From: Apodospora peruviana
Taxonomy: Eukaryota; Ascomycota; Sordariomycetes; Sordariales; Lasiosphaeriaceae
Assembly (NCBI GenBank): GCA_033439685.1
Contig: JAUEDM010000004.1
Coordinates: forward strand, 868,001 to 932,000
Reading direction: 5' to 3'
DNA length: 64,000 nt
The position numbers and the translations under genes were made by a program. This document shows positions 10,021-21,259 of the stretch, piece after piece. A model generated the notes under the pieces. That model made no database searches, had not been told where the DNA came from, and saw nothing but the letters and a program-made list of their open reading frames with translations. Positions within the stretch are counted from its first letter, which is position 1, and every line of letters begins with the position of its first letter.

Positions 10021-13000
10021 ACCGGGCTTGACCGAGTTTGTTTCATCGGAGAGCTGTCCGGCTAGGCAGCTATTTAGAGTTGCATCTTGTGGCGAAATCT
10101 AGATCGGTCTCTCTCGCGAGGGCCAGACCGCGGATATATTACCGAGTTGCCCGGGGCCTCGACCGGCCGGCCGGTTTGGCACCACCACTCTGATTTCAAC
10201 ATGATTTATGGGATCATTTGACGCATGAACGGTGATGGGGGAGCATGGATGGATGGATGGGCAATAGAATAGAATATCTACGCGGATAGATTTTGGGGGT
10301 TCTCTTTTTCCTTTTTCTTCTTTCTCATCTTATTTTTTCACTCTTATCGCCCTTCTCAAACTACTAGTACTAGTCATACACTCCTTGCAACACAACAGAT
10401 AGAAACTTTAGAGATAATTTACCGGTATCTTATTCAAACACATGACTTGTTGCGTTTGAAGCCGTGATACAATTGCTAATAAGTACTGTTTGCTTTTGGA
10501 GCACTTGACATCTTGCATTGGCCTCGTGATACAATTATTACTTGTTTGATATTTACTGAGCTTGCTCACGTCTTTTTACATCACCATAACCATTTATCCC
10601 ATCTGATTTAGATTGAAAGAACTTAAAAATACCTTAGGACGCGGTTAGGCCACCCAGCACCACACATCTACCTAATCTACTCCCCATATTCGCATAGAAA
10701 AACTATGACGACAGTAACCCATGGTACGAAAAAGCCTGATCCGGCGCACAAAACAACTTTCACCCCCTTCCCGCGCCCAAGCGATAACCCCGTCCTTCGG
10801 GTGTTCCCTCGCCTTCCTGCAGGCCGGTTTCCTGTCGTCCTACCCAAAGCAGGTCTTAGCGGGAGTGAGTCCACGAAGGACCCGCCCCGCCCAGCCGTTA
10901 CGACGGAGCCACTTGCCAGCCAAGACCGGATTCCAGCACGGAACTTGGGACCCTAGGTACCGTTCCTCTCGGCCCCACTTGGCCGATGTGCTGACGTTGT
11001 CATCGATTGAATTACTTTCAGGGGGTGTTGGTTGTCGTACTTTTTTCTTGTCGGATGACACGTGAATGGTTTGATTCTATGACGATGTAAGAGGTCGAGA
11101 AACTGGGTTGCATCCATTAAGTGACAACACAGCCGTTTGCCACGCGAGTTTTGCGCCGCAAAGGAGTATCCCACACACAACATTACAATGCCACACACAT
11201 AGGCAGCTCTTTTTTCACATCGCCGGTAGTGGGAACCCGTAGGATCTAAACGGAGTACTAGTGTTTTAGGATTTATTGACTACCTAGTTTGTGGAGGTTT
11301 CGGGTTTTTCGTTCATCGTGTTACGTTTTTGGGCGGTGTTGTTCGAGTTCATTTTTTTTTTTTGGAAGGTGTGCAAGACAAATGCAGGTCAGGTCAGGTC
11401 CCTAGGTTTGAGTTGGACGTTTCGCTGCGACCTGTCTGTCCTTCAGTTTTGATGATGATGCAGGTATGTGGAGTAGTTGTGCTAAGTGGTGTGTGGTGGT
11501 CGGATCGGATTCTGAGCGGATTGGATGCAGCACACGCGCACAAGCGAAGACACGTGGTAAACTGCCTAACCGACCATTGGTATAAATCCGTAAGATCGTG
11601 GAGATTACCAGTAGTAGGTCGGGGTTGGCCATCTGCCAAGAAGGCATCCTCGGGCCCCGTGCGCACAACTGCGTGGTGCGTGGTGCGTGGTGCATGGTGC
11701 GTAGCCCGTGTTCAACAGTAGTACCTGGTAAGTACTGATTATCCATCAAGACATCGTGGTGTGGTGCGCAGTTGCGGCGTTGCAAAACCGGGTTGGATGA
11801 CGACCATTGAGAACATATCCGCTCCGCACGGCGACGCTCTGAACCGGCGTCTTTCGGCGGCACCCGGGTGTCTGAAATACCTCGCATTCATTCTATGGGT
11901 TTCCAATCATTCCACTTCCACTATTTGATCATCTAATCATCCTGTTTAGATTCAGCCCTGTTCCTGATTGACAGATTGAGAATCATTCCATCGTCGTCAT
12001 CACTTGGCATAGTGCTCCCGCGGATCCCGTGTGTTTGCGTGACATGACTCGTGTGTGTGCGTGCCAAAGTGCCTTGCCTGTTCACTAGAGTGCTGACTGC
12101 ACCGTTGCCGCTGCCGCGTGCGTTTCCAATGTCAATCAGGAAAAAAGATGGAACACTACCGACTGGAGGGTTTTGGTAAAAATGCTGAAAAGGGACGTCA
12201 AAGAAGAAACAAGGGTTGGTGGTTGATTGTGGCGCTACAGAACTCCGAGATGGCTCGGGTTCGCATCTTATTGGCTAACCGGCACCTCGGTGTTAGTCGA
12301 AAAAAGGTGTTAAGGCGGCGACCGTTCGGGGCGGAGGGCTGTAGCGTTGTGAGATTTCCCCCGATGTTTCCGGTCTGAGTTTCTTGCCCCTTTTTAACAG
12401 GTTTATTTGGCGGTCCCGCAATGGACGTGCTCGGTCTGTTTTGTTTAAACTGTGGCGGGCAGCTCCGGGGCCGACTACCGGCCGACGATCGCACTTGGGC
12501 CCGCCCGATCGGGAGAGATCTCGGGTCAACTCTACCTATATAGGTAGGAGCGGCTCAGTTTTTTCCTGGCGAAGAAGGAAAGGAACTTTTGGGATGCTGT
12601 GGTATTACGTTCGCTAACGCATATTAATTTGGGGGTTGTATTTTGTTGATTTAGCCCATGAGACCGGGGATACCGATACGCTGGATCGGATTTCTGTTGG
12701 TGATTATACTGGTACCTGGTATGTCGCTTTAAAGGGCGGGCCACGCCGCCTGGGACTACTACTAGTACTTCCTTAAAATCTAAATGGTCATTAATCACCA
12801 TGGGGGTGCTCTTGCGGTGGAAAGGGCAGATCATATTAAGGGTAGCTGCATCATCCTGAGGATGGCGGCGCTTTCCAGCAATGCAAGGGAAGCTCATTTT
12901 CTCCAAATTTGACGTGTCACAGACCCGCTGTTAATGCACCTTCTATTTCCCCAAATTTAGTGTGGGCAAAAACGTTCCCTCGACGACCACTCTTAACAGA

Positions 13001-14329
13001 CCATTTGGAGGGTTGCGAGAGCCGGGATCAATGGCAGGTTCGATAGGTTGGAGCACGACGGATAGATTAGACACGGGAGATAGTCGCAAGGCGATAGTAC
13101 CTCAATTTCCAAATGTCACATGTAAGATTTCTAGAAGGAAGTTTAATATAGGTGTCCCAATCCAGTAAAAGTGATGACACGGAGGAAATCTGTTCCTTCA
13201 TTGTCCACTTTGCCAACTTATCGACAGAATCAGAATGCGATGAAGCTAATGTAACTTGAAGTCCCATGCATGCCAGACTTTGTTAAGGTCAAAATTTTAA
13301 ATTTGAACATCGAGTCTGCCTTACAGGATAAGGTCTCTTATGGTCTGTTTAAACTCCTGGTCTGGTCAGCAATCTCGGACAGAAGCCTGTTGTTTTTATG
13401 TTGGCCGGTGGTCTGATATAACTGGTTCACTCGTTTACATTGACAGGCCTGCCCGGATATAATTGGATACTTAGGGCGCATGCAAACAAACCTGAAAATC
13501 AAAGGCGAATCCTGTTACTGCGATGAGCTCACCTCGGGAATAAGATGCTCTCATCTTGCAACGACCTGCTGCACCAAGCCCTAAGTCAGCATGGAAATAA
13601 GGAAACAAGACTCTATCGCAAGACTGAAAACTGCCCACGGATTTGCATGTTAGGCTTTTTTCAAGTGTTGTTTGTTCCTGTCAGTCCCACTACCTAAGAT
13701 AGTATGAGCTTGGAAATCAGGTAGCATTTTAACAGCTTGAATACCGTGGTGGCTACTGCAGTGGCTGGGTGTGGAGTGGTAAGACGGAAATAGAAGCAAA
13801 CAAAACACGTTTATACGCCCCCAGATCTATCCGATCGGGGAAACGGGCATGTGGCGGTGCCGTCCATCATCAAACAAAGTCTTTCCCCTGTGAAACACAA
13901 TCGAAGTTTGCTGAACATTTTTGGTGGAGCCTGGTAAGGTAGGTAAGCAAAAGCTGAGCCGCTCGCTAAAACACATCTGCGCCGTTCCAACCAAGATGCT
14001 TTGATTGCCGGGCAGAGTCCCGTGCTCTCTTCTGAAGTATCTAGATAGGATTAGCCGGTATGCTACTAGGAAAACTAAAATACTGGTTTTAGTAAAATGA
14101 AAATCTGGTCCTGTCTTCGGCATAACGGTGTTTTTCTTGTCTAGACGAGGTTTTGGAAGGTGCTTACATTAATCCTTTAAATCCCGGCAGAGGTATATAC
14201 CTGTATATATTTGATCAGATTATGTAGGTGATACCAAGGAAACATGATCAAGTAATTAAACACGAGACGATTGCTCGGCCTGGGGTGGCTGGGCATAGTC
14301 AAGCTCTAACGAGGAACGAGGAAGTCACC
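10021..14329. other. Gene-poor intergenic stretch of 4.3 kb
   Basis: No frame here has a recognisable domain. Small low-complexity repeats are present: (GGAT)4 near 10246, AGGTC x3 at 11386-11400, and a 7-bp GCGTGGT-type tandem at 11671-11704. A 12-bp direct repeat CGTGATACAATT occurs at 10463 and 10525. A CCTAGGTAC motif lies at 10952. The region is neither strongly AT-rich nor transposon-like. Confidence 0.6.
11671..11704. repeat. 7-bp tandem repeat, about 4.8 copies
   Basis: Units of GCGTGGT follow one another, with one G-to-A variant (GCATGGT). No gene overlaps it. Confidence 0.85.
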
Positions 14330-14672
14330 ATGATTGTTCAGGTCGACCCGGACCTGCCTCTCTAGGACGGCGATCCGGAATTGGATAATTTGATTCTATA
14401 AACCCTCTGGAAAGGCGAACGGAAGAACCATTCCCGCAAGTACCACGAGGACATCTTTGTGCGTAAACGGACGAATTTTATAGCGACTGCTGATAACAGA
14501 GGTGAAGTGTATGAAGTTTTCAAGTGCTCTCCTTTTGGTTTCTAGGCTTCAATTAGTTCAAGTTGTACAGAGCTAACCGCTTACGAGATCTGCTTTCACA
14601 CCAGGACAGCTTGAGAAGCCCGTCACCATATACGTCAAGGATCAGTCAAACTTGGCTCTGGAGGTTCGCCGG
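14330..14672 (+). pseudogene. Decayed coding remnant of unknown family
   Basis: From an ATG at 14330 the frame reads protein-like sequence broken by in-frame stops at 14363 (TAG) and 14399 (TAA). Between and after these it continues with segments such as DGDPELDNLIL and KYHEDIFVRKRTNFIAT. Further on, in another frame, QLEKPVTIYVKDQSNLALEV (about 14607-14666) looks clearly coding before a TGA. The residue composition (mixed charge, regular hydrophobic spacing) differs from the surrounding non-coding translations. I do not recognise the family. An intact gene with several very short exons is possible, but the two early stops make decay more likely. Confidence 0.4.
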
Positions 14673-14839
14673 TGAGCCATCCCTCTGGGATACCACTCCG
14701 GGGACATCGTAGCGAAAGGAGATACGGATGAAAGGCCTAGATGAGGTCCTTAGCCCGGTTAAAGTTTCCACCTATAACAGGAATCTCAATGATGAACACC
14801 GTGACATTATGCATTTTGAAAATGATTAAACGGCGAAAT

Positions 14840-16171
14840 TTACAGAATATGGGGGACGTATAGGGACCAGTTCACTGTATCAAACACGCCAGCAGGACAG
14901 GACCGTAAGCCCATAAACACCTCAATCACAATGTACAACCGTCCCAGAGCCACGACAATGACAGTCAAGTAGTACCAGCTCTGCTTCCACACAGCAGTTG
15001 GATTGTCCCCGATCTTGTGAAACAGAAAGCCGACAGGTCCCCAGAGCGTGCAGGCGGCAATGGAGGCCACGTTGGACACCTTCCAGAGGACGGACTCGAG
15101 CTCGGTTGGGAACTCGTAGTGCCAGGCAATCAAAGGGAAACCATACAACCAGACACCGACGAGGTAAATCACCCAACCGTCGCTGACATCCCATTCGTTC
15201 GGGTGCGCCTCGTTCACAGCGGCGCGATACCAGTCGGCCACCTGCCACTCGGCCAGCGTGCCCGACACGACCTTTTGCAAGGCTGGCGGCACCAACTTCG
15301 TCGTGTTCTTGAAGCGGAACCGCCGCATGTTGACTGGCTTTGTCATCCAAAAGTAGTCCAGCCGCCAGGGGTGCATCTCCTGCGGCAGCGGCCTCCACCA
15401 CGGCGGCGCGCGGTCGAAGCAGCACGTGGCGCGCGCCATCCGCTCGAGCTGGTCCATGATCAGGTCGGCGACGGGCACGAGGGTGCAGGTCTGCAGCTCC
15501 ATGGGCTTGTGCCACCACCACCAGTAGACGATCCACGTCACGCCCACGAAGGGCACGAGCTCAATCTCGAGCGTCGTCAGCGGCAGGCCCTGGGCCATGC
15601 GCGCGATGGACGAGGTGAGGAACCAAGCCGACTGGCAGCACGCGAGGAACTTGGCCATGGGGTTGCCCTTGCTGCGCTCCACCAGAGCGCAGTGTTCGAC
15701 CTCGGGGATCTCGATGAGCTTCTCCTTATGCAGCCAGACGAGCTCCTTGCCACGGACGGCGTATTTCTGTCCCGTTGCGACGCTGACGACGCGGTAGCCG
15801 CCCATCTCGGCGTAGAAGGCATGGTCCAGCGTCCACCACGGCAGTTGGTCCTTGAGGGCCGCGTGGTTGCGTTTGGCAGCCCGCCACTGGCTAAAGGCGG
15901 TCGCGGCGATGGCGTCGGGTGCAGCGGCGGCGATGAAGGCGAGGTTGAGCTTGTGCAGCCATCTCCGCCACTCGCTCTGTTTAGGGGGCTGGATGTTGGG
16001 GTGGATCACGGTCCATGTGTTGAGAAGAACGACGGCGAGGGCCGACCAAAGGATGCCGAGCGTGCCCCTTCCGTCAGGGTTTGGTACGAAGCCTCGCGAC
16101 GTCGAGTGTCCTACCACAGCCCCTATCGGAATCGTCGAGTTGAAGTCTGCCGGTGGCATCTGGAAAGACAA
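14840..16171 (-). CDS. Fungal polytopic membrane protein, uncharacterised family
   Basis: A single open frame of 443 residues. An N-terminal polar segment leads into GRGTLGILWSALAVVLLNTW, a hallmark I associate with a widespread group of fungal integral membrane proteins that also carry a WTVIHPNI segment right after it. A long soluble stretch containing the WWTLDHAFYAEMGG region follows. At least five further hydrophobic helices occupy the C-terminal half (around VPFVGVTWIVYWWWW, GWVIYLVGVWLYGFPLIAW, ASIAACTLWGPVGFLF and YYLTVIVVALGRLYIVIEVF). No enzymatic motif is visible and the function is unknown. It is divergent from an alpha/beta hydrolase that starts 605 bp away. The long antisense open frame across this gene (15017-16240) is a by-product of GC-rich codon use. 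Confidence 0.85.
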   Translation of the reverse strand: MSFQMPPADFNSTIPIGAVVGHSTSRGFVPNPDGRGTLGILWSALAVVLLNTWTVIHPNIQPPKQSEWRRWLHKLNLAFIAAAAPDAIAATAFSQWRAAKRNHAALKDQLPWWTLDHAFYAEMGGYRVVSVATGQKYAVRGKELVWLHKEKLIEIPEVEHCALVERSKGNPMAKFLACCQSAWFLTSSIARMAQGLPLTTLEIELVPFVGVTWIVYWWWWHKPMELQTCTLVPVADLIMDQLERMARATCCFDRAPPWWRPLPQEMHPWRLDYFWMTKPVNMRRFRFKNTTKLVPPALQKVVSGTLAEWQVADWYRAAVNEAHPNEWDVSDGWVIYLVGVWLYGFPLIAWHYEFPTELESVLWKVSNVASIAACTLWGPVGFLFHKIGDNPTAVWKQSWYYLTVIVVALGRLYIVIEVFMGLRSCPAGVFDTVNWSLYVPHIL

Positions 16172-16776
16172 GGAAGGGTGTGGAGGGCAACGTGTTGTCC
16201 CTTGGTGTCATCAAGAACATGGGCGATATCGACAGCTTGATTACCGATGAAATAATAAAGGTCTTGTGTCGTTGGGGTTCTGCATCGTTGCGAGGGAGCC
16301 TGCTTTCACACCACAGGCGCCGTCATCCATTGCCGGTAGATAACCCACTCCCCAGGTCCCTTCTCTGGACGGAGGCGGACGCAACAGCGGTTGGTGACGA
16401 CCTATCAGGCATTAATACCTCGTCCCAGGGTATTTGCACAATGTTCTCGTTGGACAGCCCTAGGTCTCCTACAGGCAACCGCCAGCACGAGACATGTCGG
16501 GCGAAAGAGTTGGTGGTGGGCGATTGGCCCATGATACACGACCCCGGAGACATGCATGAGCCCTAATGTTGAATTCGCTGCAGACATTGCTTGGCTCCCA
16601 AATTGAGGGTTTGTTGGTTGTTCAGCCCAACACAGCCCCCCAAATCATCTGCATGGATGAATTACCTAATTTTCTTTCTCCGCACAAAACAAGTCGACCG
16701 CCACCAGCCAGCCTGACCTCCCCTCATTATATCGTCGTCTGGTCTCAAGCGAACTCTCCTCTAATAAGGGCACATC
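16172..16776. promoter_or_regulatory. Divergent intergenic region between membrane protein and hydrolase genes
   Basis: 605 bp between opposed start codons. No coding sequence is supported and no clear operator was recognised. Short frames present have no domain. Confidence 0.45.
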
Positions 16777-18361
16777 ATGATTCCCAATACCTTCCCCCAC
16801 TATGTCTTCATTCGCGTCTGCATCTGGGGCCTTCGTGCCGTGGCGCCGGCGAGTCTTGTGTACTGCGCTGTCCGCCTCATCGGGTACAGTTTAGTCCCCC
16901 CGCCCCTTGAAATTCTAGCCTTCGTCGAAGCCGCCTTCTATCTTTGTGCTGGCCTGCCTCGCCAATATGTCCTGGACAAGTCGAAGCCGCGGTCTCTCCA
17001 GCGCACCCGCCAGGAACGTCGGGAGCTGTTTGATCGCTGTTTTCGCAACGTACCAGACCTAGACACTTTCCTCGTCACCTGGTTCAAGGACCGGCCTTTG
17101 GATGACCTTCGTGCCGAGAATGTCAAGGACTTTCTCGCCTGGGGCTTTTTCTACAAGACCCGGGGGTCACCCGAGGACGACGACGAGCTTGACGAGTACT
17201 TGCACGAGACCGAGAGGATCCTTGGGAGGAAATTCCCTCCCGGAAGAGGACCGCATCATCCAGCCCAGGTGTCCACCGACCCTCTGCACATGCAGCACAA
17301 GCCCTTCTTCTTTTATGTGGTAAGCAATAAAACTACAACTTCATGTCCGTCGTGTCAGTTGCCTAACCAGCCAGCAGTTTGCCGTTGGGAGTGATGATCT
17401 GATGACCTACGCCGCCCTGCGCTGGTACGGCCTCGATCACTGCCGGCTGCTCCTATCGCGAAGCCTTAGTGTATTCCCTTTCCGGCCTCACACCATCCTC
17501 AGCCGGCACACTTCGCCCTCGAGCCATCTCTCATACTGGTATCGCCCGCACACATCTACCAAGCGCCGCCCGGTCCTCTTTCTCCACGGCGTCGGTGCCG
17601 GTCTCCGGACCTACGCCAGCTTCCTCGGCGAATTCATCCGCCAAGATGGCGCCACCAACCGTGACGATGACGGCCAGACGGGCATAATCGCCATCGAAAT
17701 CATGCCCATCAGCATGCGCATGACAGGTGGCTGCCTGCCGCGCAGCGAGATGCTCACCGAGCTTCTCCGCATCCTCCACCACCACGACTGGGACGACCTG
17801 AAACTCGCCGTGGTCGCGCACTCGTACGGCACCATCCTGGCCACGCACCTCCTCCAGGCGCTCGAACCCGAACGGCTGGGCCCGATGCTTCTCATCGACC
17901 CGGTGACCATCTCGATCCACTGGGGCGAGGTGCCATACAATTTTCTGTACCGCAAGCCGCGCTCCGCGAGCGAGTGGCAGCTGCAGTACTTTGCGTCGGC
18001 CGACATGGGCGTCGCCCACGCCATCACGCGGCGGTTCGACTGGTCCGAGAACGTGCTGTGGAAGGATGATATGAAGCGGCACCAGCAGGGCATGACTGTT
18101 GTTTTGTCGGGCAGGGATATTATTATCGAACCCCATGCCGTGAAGCAATATCTCCTCGAGGACAAGGAGCTGAATTTCCGGTTTGTAGACTCGAGGAACT
18201 ATTACCGTGGCGGGGAAGATGGTGGGGAGGATGTCTTTGGCGGCCGCGGAATGGGCTTGCTGTGGTATGATCATGCCAATCACGCCGAGATGTTCGATAC
18301 GGCGAGAGATATGAAGCCGCTGGTGGATATCTTGATCAAGTACTGCTCCATGGTAGATTAA
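16777..18361 (+). CDS. Membrane-anchored alpha/beta hydrolase, two exons
   Basis: Exons 16777-17319 and 17378-18361 give 508 residues; the 58-nt intron (GTAAGC to CAGCAG) is in phase 0. Two N-terminal hydrophobic helices (residues ~5-60) anchor the protein. A fungal-specific basic/acidic linker (DKSKPRSLQRTRQERRELFD) follows. The hydrolase fold contains VLFLHGVGAG (oxyanion-hole HG motif), the nucleophile elbow AHSYGT and a C-terminal DHANHAEMFD that supplies a candidate catalytic His. The elbow is AHSYG rather than GxSxG, so the first Gly is replaced by Ala, which several lipase/esterase subfamilies tolerate. The substrate is unknown; a lipid or ester at an internal membrane is an inference. 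It is divergent from the polytopic membrane protein gene. Confidence 0.9.
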
Positions 18362-18691
18362 GTAGTTAATAGCTGCCCGTTGTTCTCCAGTGGGACTGGG
18401 AAGAATCTTCTCAAGGAGTACAAGAAAAACGGGCAGTGAAGCAGCAAGCCGGGTACCTCAATCCATGGCAAGAGCAGGCGCCCCAGTCTGTATCTAATTG
18501 GAAAGCAGGGTCTGGTTTACTCTCGCAATTATAATACATTGCTGGTTTTGAAGGTAGGTTTATAGAAGTCACATCAAGTCCTCTACGCACATCTATCTAA
18601 ATCACATGTAGAGATACTCGCTGTATGGCGACATCAAGAATATCTCGTAGAGTTTATATTTGGCTCTCGGAGGAGACGAAACATAATAAAG
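18362..18691. other. Intergenic, hydrolase 3' region
   Basis: No gene seen. It probably holds the hydrolase 3' UTR, with AT-rich sequence near 18530. Confidence 0.5.
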
Positions 18692-18741
18692 AGCCGGATA
18701 CGGGAGTCGAACACGGGGCTATTGAGAGAACAGACACTTCG
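18692..18741 (-). pseudogene. tRNA-Glu(CTC) 3'-half pseudogene retaining intron sequence
   Basis: Read on the minus strand, this matches the 3' half of the tRNA-Glu gene at 2906-2997: the end of its intron, the 3' anticodon stem, the variable loop, the T arm and most of the 3' acceptor strand. Over ~48 aligned bases there is one deletion and about three substitutions. Similarity stops abruptly inside the intron, and the 5' half is absent. The missing base and the changed T stem (CGTGTTCGACTCCCG) would disable folding. It therefore cannot make a tRNA. Confidence 0.85.
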
Positions 18742-19758
18742 GATTAGACTTGGCTAGGACTTGCCTCATATATCCAGGTGTCACAAGCCTTGTTTGAACC
18801 CAAAGTAGCGAGCTGTTCCGATTCCCGGCTTATCAAAAGATGTATAGATGTGTATGCCCTCGCAGACTGGTCGCCTAATGGGAAGCAACATACATGTACC
18901 TGTGCCACAATGGGGCCAGCAAGGGCACATGCAATTACTCTGTCTCTCTTCTGTGATAAGTTACCGCTATGCAGTCAACATTGGATCAAGCATGGCCGGT
19001 ACTTCCTACCTGTGGGGCGCTTAATCAATAATCATTATTCTTGCGATGCTGGTGGCACCAACTCCAACATCAAGCGAATGTTGCCGTTCAAGATGCTCTC
19101 CCAGCATCATCGCCATAACCAGCCGGATGGTGATGGTGGTGCAAAGGCCAATGATTCGCTGTGTCTGAACGTCAAGGGGTTGCTAGGGTCGATGACGAGC
19201 TTCCGGCTACTGTTCAAACTGCGTGAGCCGACTGCACCGCTCGGAGATCTGTTGGCCTGGTGTGCTGGCCTGCTGGTCGCCATCTCGCGGGACGTGTTGC
19301 ACGTGGAAGCCGCTCCAACCTCTCGAAAGAACGTGTCCATCGAGCTTACTACCAAATTCTTCATGTTCCTGGAGATGAGGATGCGCCCGTCGAGGATTGC
19401 CGCGGTTCTGCTCGCGTTGATGACGTTGATCTTGGTGGCGCTTGGGGGTGATTTTCTGGCGGTGGAGGGCGGCTGCCGGGCAACGGAACCCGTGGAGCAT
19501 CTCGACCATGGTGGTGCTCATGGCTGGGAGTGACGGGGAGGTTGGGGAGCTCTTTAGGATGATCTAGACGCCTGTTGAAGGTGCCTATATCACCCGGGAG
19601 TGTTTGGTTAGGGGGTTTAAGGGGAGGCGGAGAGGTTGGTCTCGAGGTTGTGAGTGGCAAGCACGAGGCACAGACTGGGGATGATCCAAGTGGTCAGAGG
19701 ACGAGGACTAAGTGAAACTGCTGCCTCGACCTACCGCCTCATATCATACACAAGATTA
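18742..19758. other. No confident gene; contains one 251-codon open frame
   Basis: A plus-strand frame runs from 18778 to 19533. Most of it lacks coding character, but near its end a hydrophobic segment (RIAAVLLALMTLILVALGG) resembles a membrane helix. Because a broken coding remnant lies just downstream on the same strand, this could be more of the same decayed gene. I found no splice arrangement that links them. Confidence 0.3.
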
Positions 19759-20534
19759 CCAACAGCAGGCTTTTGTTCCTTCACGTCGGCCTGATGACCC
19801 TCATCCTGTACTACGAGGCTACCCGCCTGAACACATCTTTCGAACGGTTTATGGGTAGCGATACTTCCGGCGTGCACTTTCTCTTTTCTGGGATCGGCGT
19901 CCTTGTTGGTATATTTTGGGATTCGCTATTCGCACGTAAGTTCTTGCCTTATTGTTCTCAAACCAAACCAACAGCTGACACAACTTGCTCGACCCAGTCG
20001 CCGCAAGCCGTCGTCTCCAAAGCCAACCGTCGTCCAGAGATTCTGCCAGAAAACAGCAACACCAAACGTCGTCAACTACGGCTACCACATCCGCATCGTC
20101 TCACCGACGTCCAACATACTCGCCGAGGCTCCCAGCTTCCTCAACTACGCCTTGTTCGACCTCTATCCCGAAACCGGCGCCTTGGTGATCCCCGCCGGTA
20201 ATGCCTGGGCCGGTATCGGGTATACACGCCCGGTCCGTTCGACAGCCAAACCACGCGCCTCATGCGGTACTCGGACGACCCGACGGCGTATCCGTATTAT
20301 TTTGCCTGCCGCAACCCGGACGACGTGTACACGAGCGGCTCAATCCTCAAGTGCTCCGTCACGGCGCCGTGGCCGAGTCTTGGTGGCGCCGAGAGGAGCT
20401 ACACGACCTTCTCGGCCAGCACCTCTTCGCCGAGCGGTGCTTGGACCCTCAAGCTTGACGGCCTTATCCGTGCTGGTGCTTACGACTACGATGTAGCTAT
20501 TGACTTCGGGCCTCTGTATCGGGGTGAGTTGTGA
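19759..20534 (+). pseudogene. Frameshifted membrane/secreted protein remnant
   Basis: Three plus-strand segments in different frames look coding. (1) About 19759-19934 encodes two hydrophobic stretches around RLNTSFERFMGSDTSG and FSGIGVLVGIFWDSLF, loosely like helices of large DUF3433-type fungal membrane proteins. It ends at a good GTAAGT donor. (2) About 20065-20217 reads NYGYHIRIVSPTSNILAEA and continues to IPAGNAWAGIG. (3) About 20220-20534 reads VYTPGPFDSQTTRLMRYSDD and continues to a TGA at 20534. Segments 2 and 3 would join smoothly if one base were missing near 20218. No AG acceptor allows an intron of plausible size there. The splice phase between segments 1 and 2 also fails. Either a decayed gene or assembly errors explain this; family assignment is weak. 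Confidence 0.45.
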
Positions 20535-21259
20535 GGAATAATAACCGCTGCGGTAGCGCTGGGTATTTTGTTTTTGGTATATATTCTTGAAATCAGTAAA
20601 TTGCAGTGTATTGCTCCCATTAGCTGCATTGGTGTCTGAACTGCATCGTCCAACTGGTGAAGTACGACCCTGACCTAGCTTTACAACAGACAGCGATGGA
20701 TATGATAGTTGGAGAGACGAAACAGACAGAGTCGTCGAAGTTATTATCGTAGGTTGAAATCATGGCGGAAATGCGCAGTCAGATGCCCCGAGTTAACATT
20801 TTTAAGCCTCCGTGTGCCGAGTACGGGGGGCGGTTGCTGGAGGATCACCAGCTGGTGACACCGATGTGAACTGCTCTGTTCACTACCAATTCGACATGCC
20901 GAGGTGATGTGCAAATCAGCTCAAGATCCCCTAATTTAGCCTCGCATCTATATGCAAGAGGTTGCGGGCAACTAATCGCACCATGAAGACCGAAAACGAC
21001 ACTTCACAACCCTCTTCTCCTGCTTAGATACAACTCAAAAGCTACTATTAACCTCTCCTATTTAGACATATTACTGCCTGACGTGATATAACATTATCAC
21101 TATGGAAATATGGGGAAACGACTCCTTTTGGACGACCTCCGGCTGAAAGCCACATAGCTCCGACCACCGTATACAGTGATTCTGACTGGTACAATCCGGG
21201 AGGTGTAACAGAGTTTTACGTCACTAAAACCCACCATCTCCACACCAACACCGCTAGGT
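20535..21259. other. Intergenic, no supported gene
   Basis: AT-rich in places, with no domain-bearing frame. It probably includes the 3' UTR of the PRPP synthetase gene on the right. Confidence 0.55.

Noticed and set aside
15017..16240. 407-codon plus-strand frame
   Set aside because: It is exactly antisense to the polytopic membrane protein. The protein is repetitive in Arg, His, Pro and Gly, typical of the reverse frame of GC-biased codons.
14840..18361. A terpene- or polyketide-type biosynthetic cluster around the membrane protein and hydrolase
   Set aside because: No synthase, oxygenase or transferase is present nearby; the pair alone does not support a cluster.
18778..19533. 251-codon plus-strand frame
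   Set aside because: Only a short hydrophobic piece looks protein-like. No splice link or family was found, so it is described under the gap rather than called.
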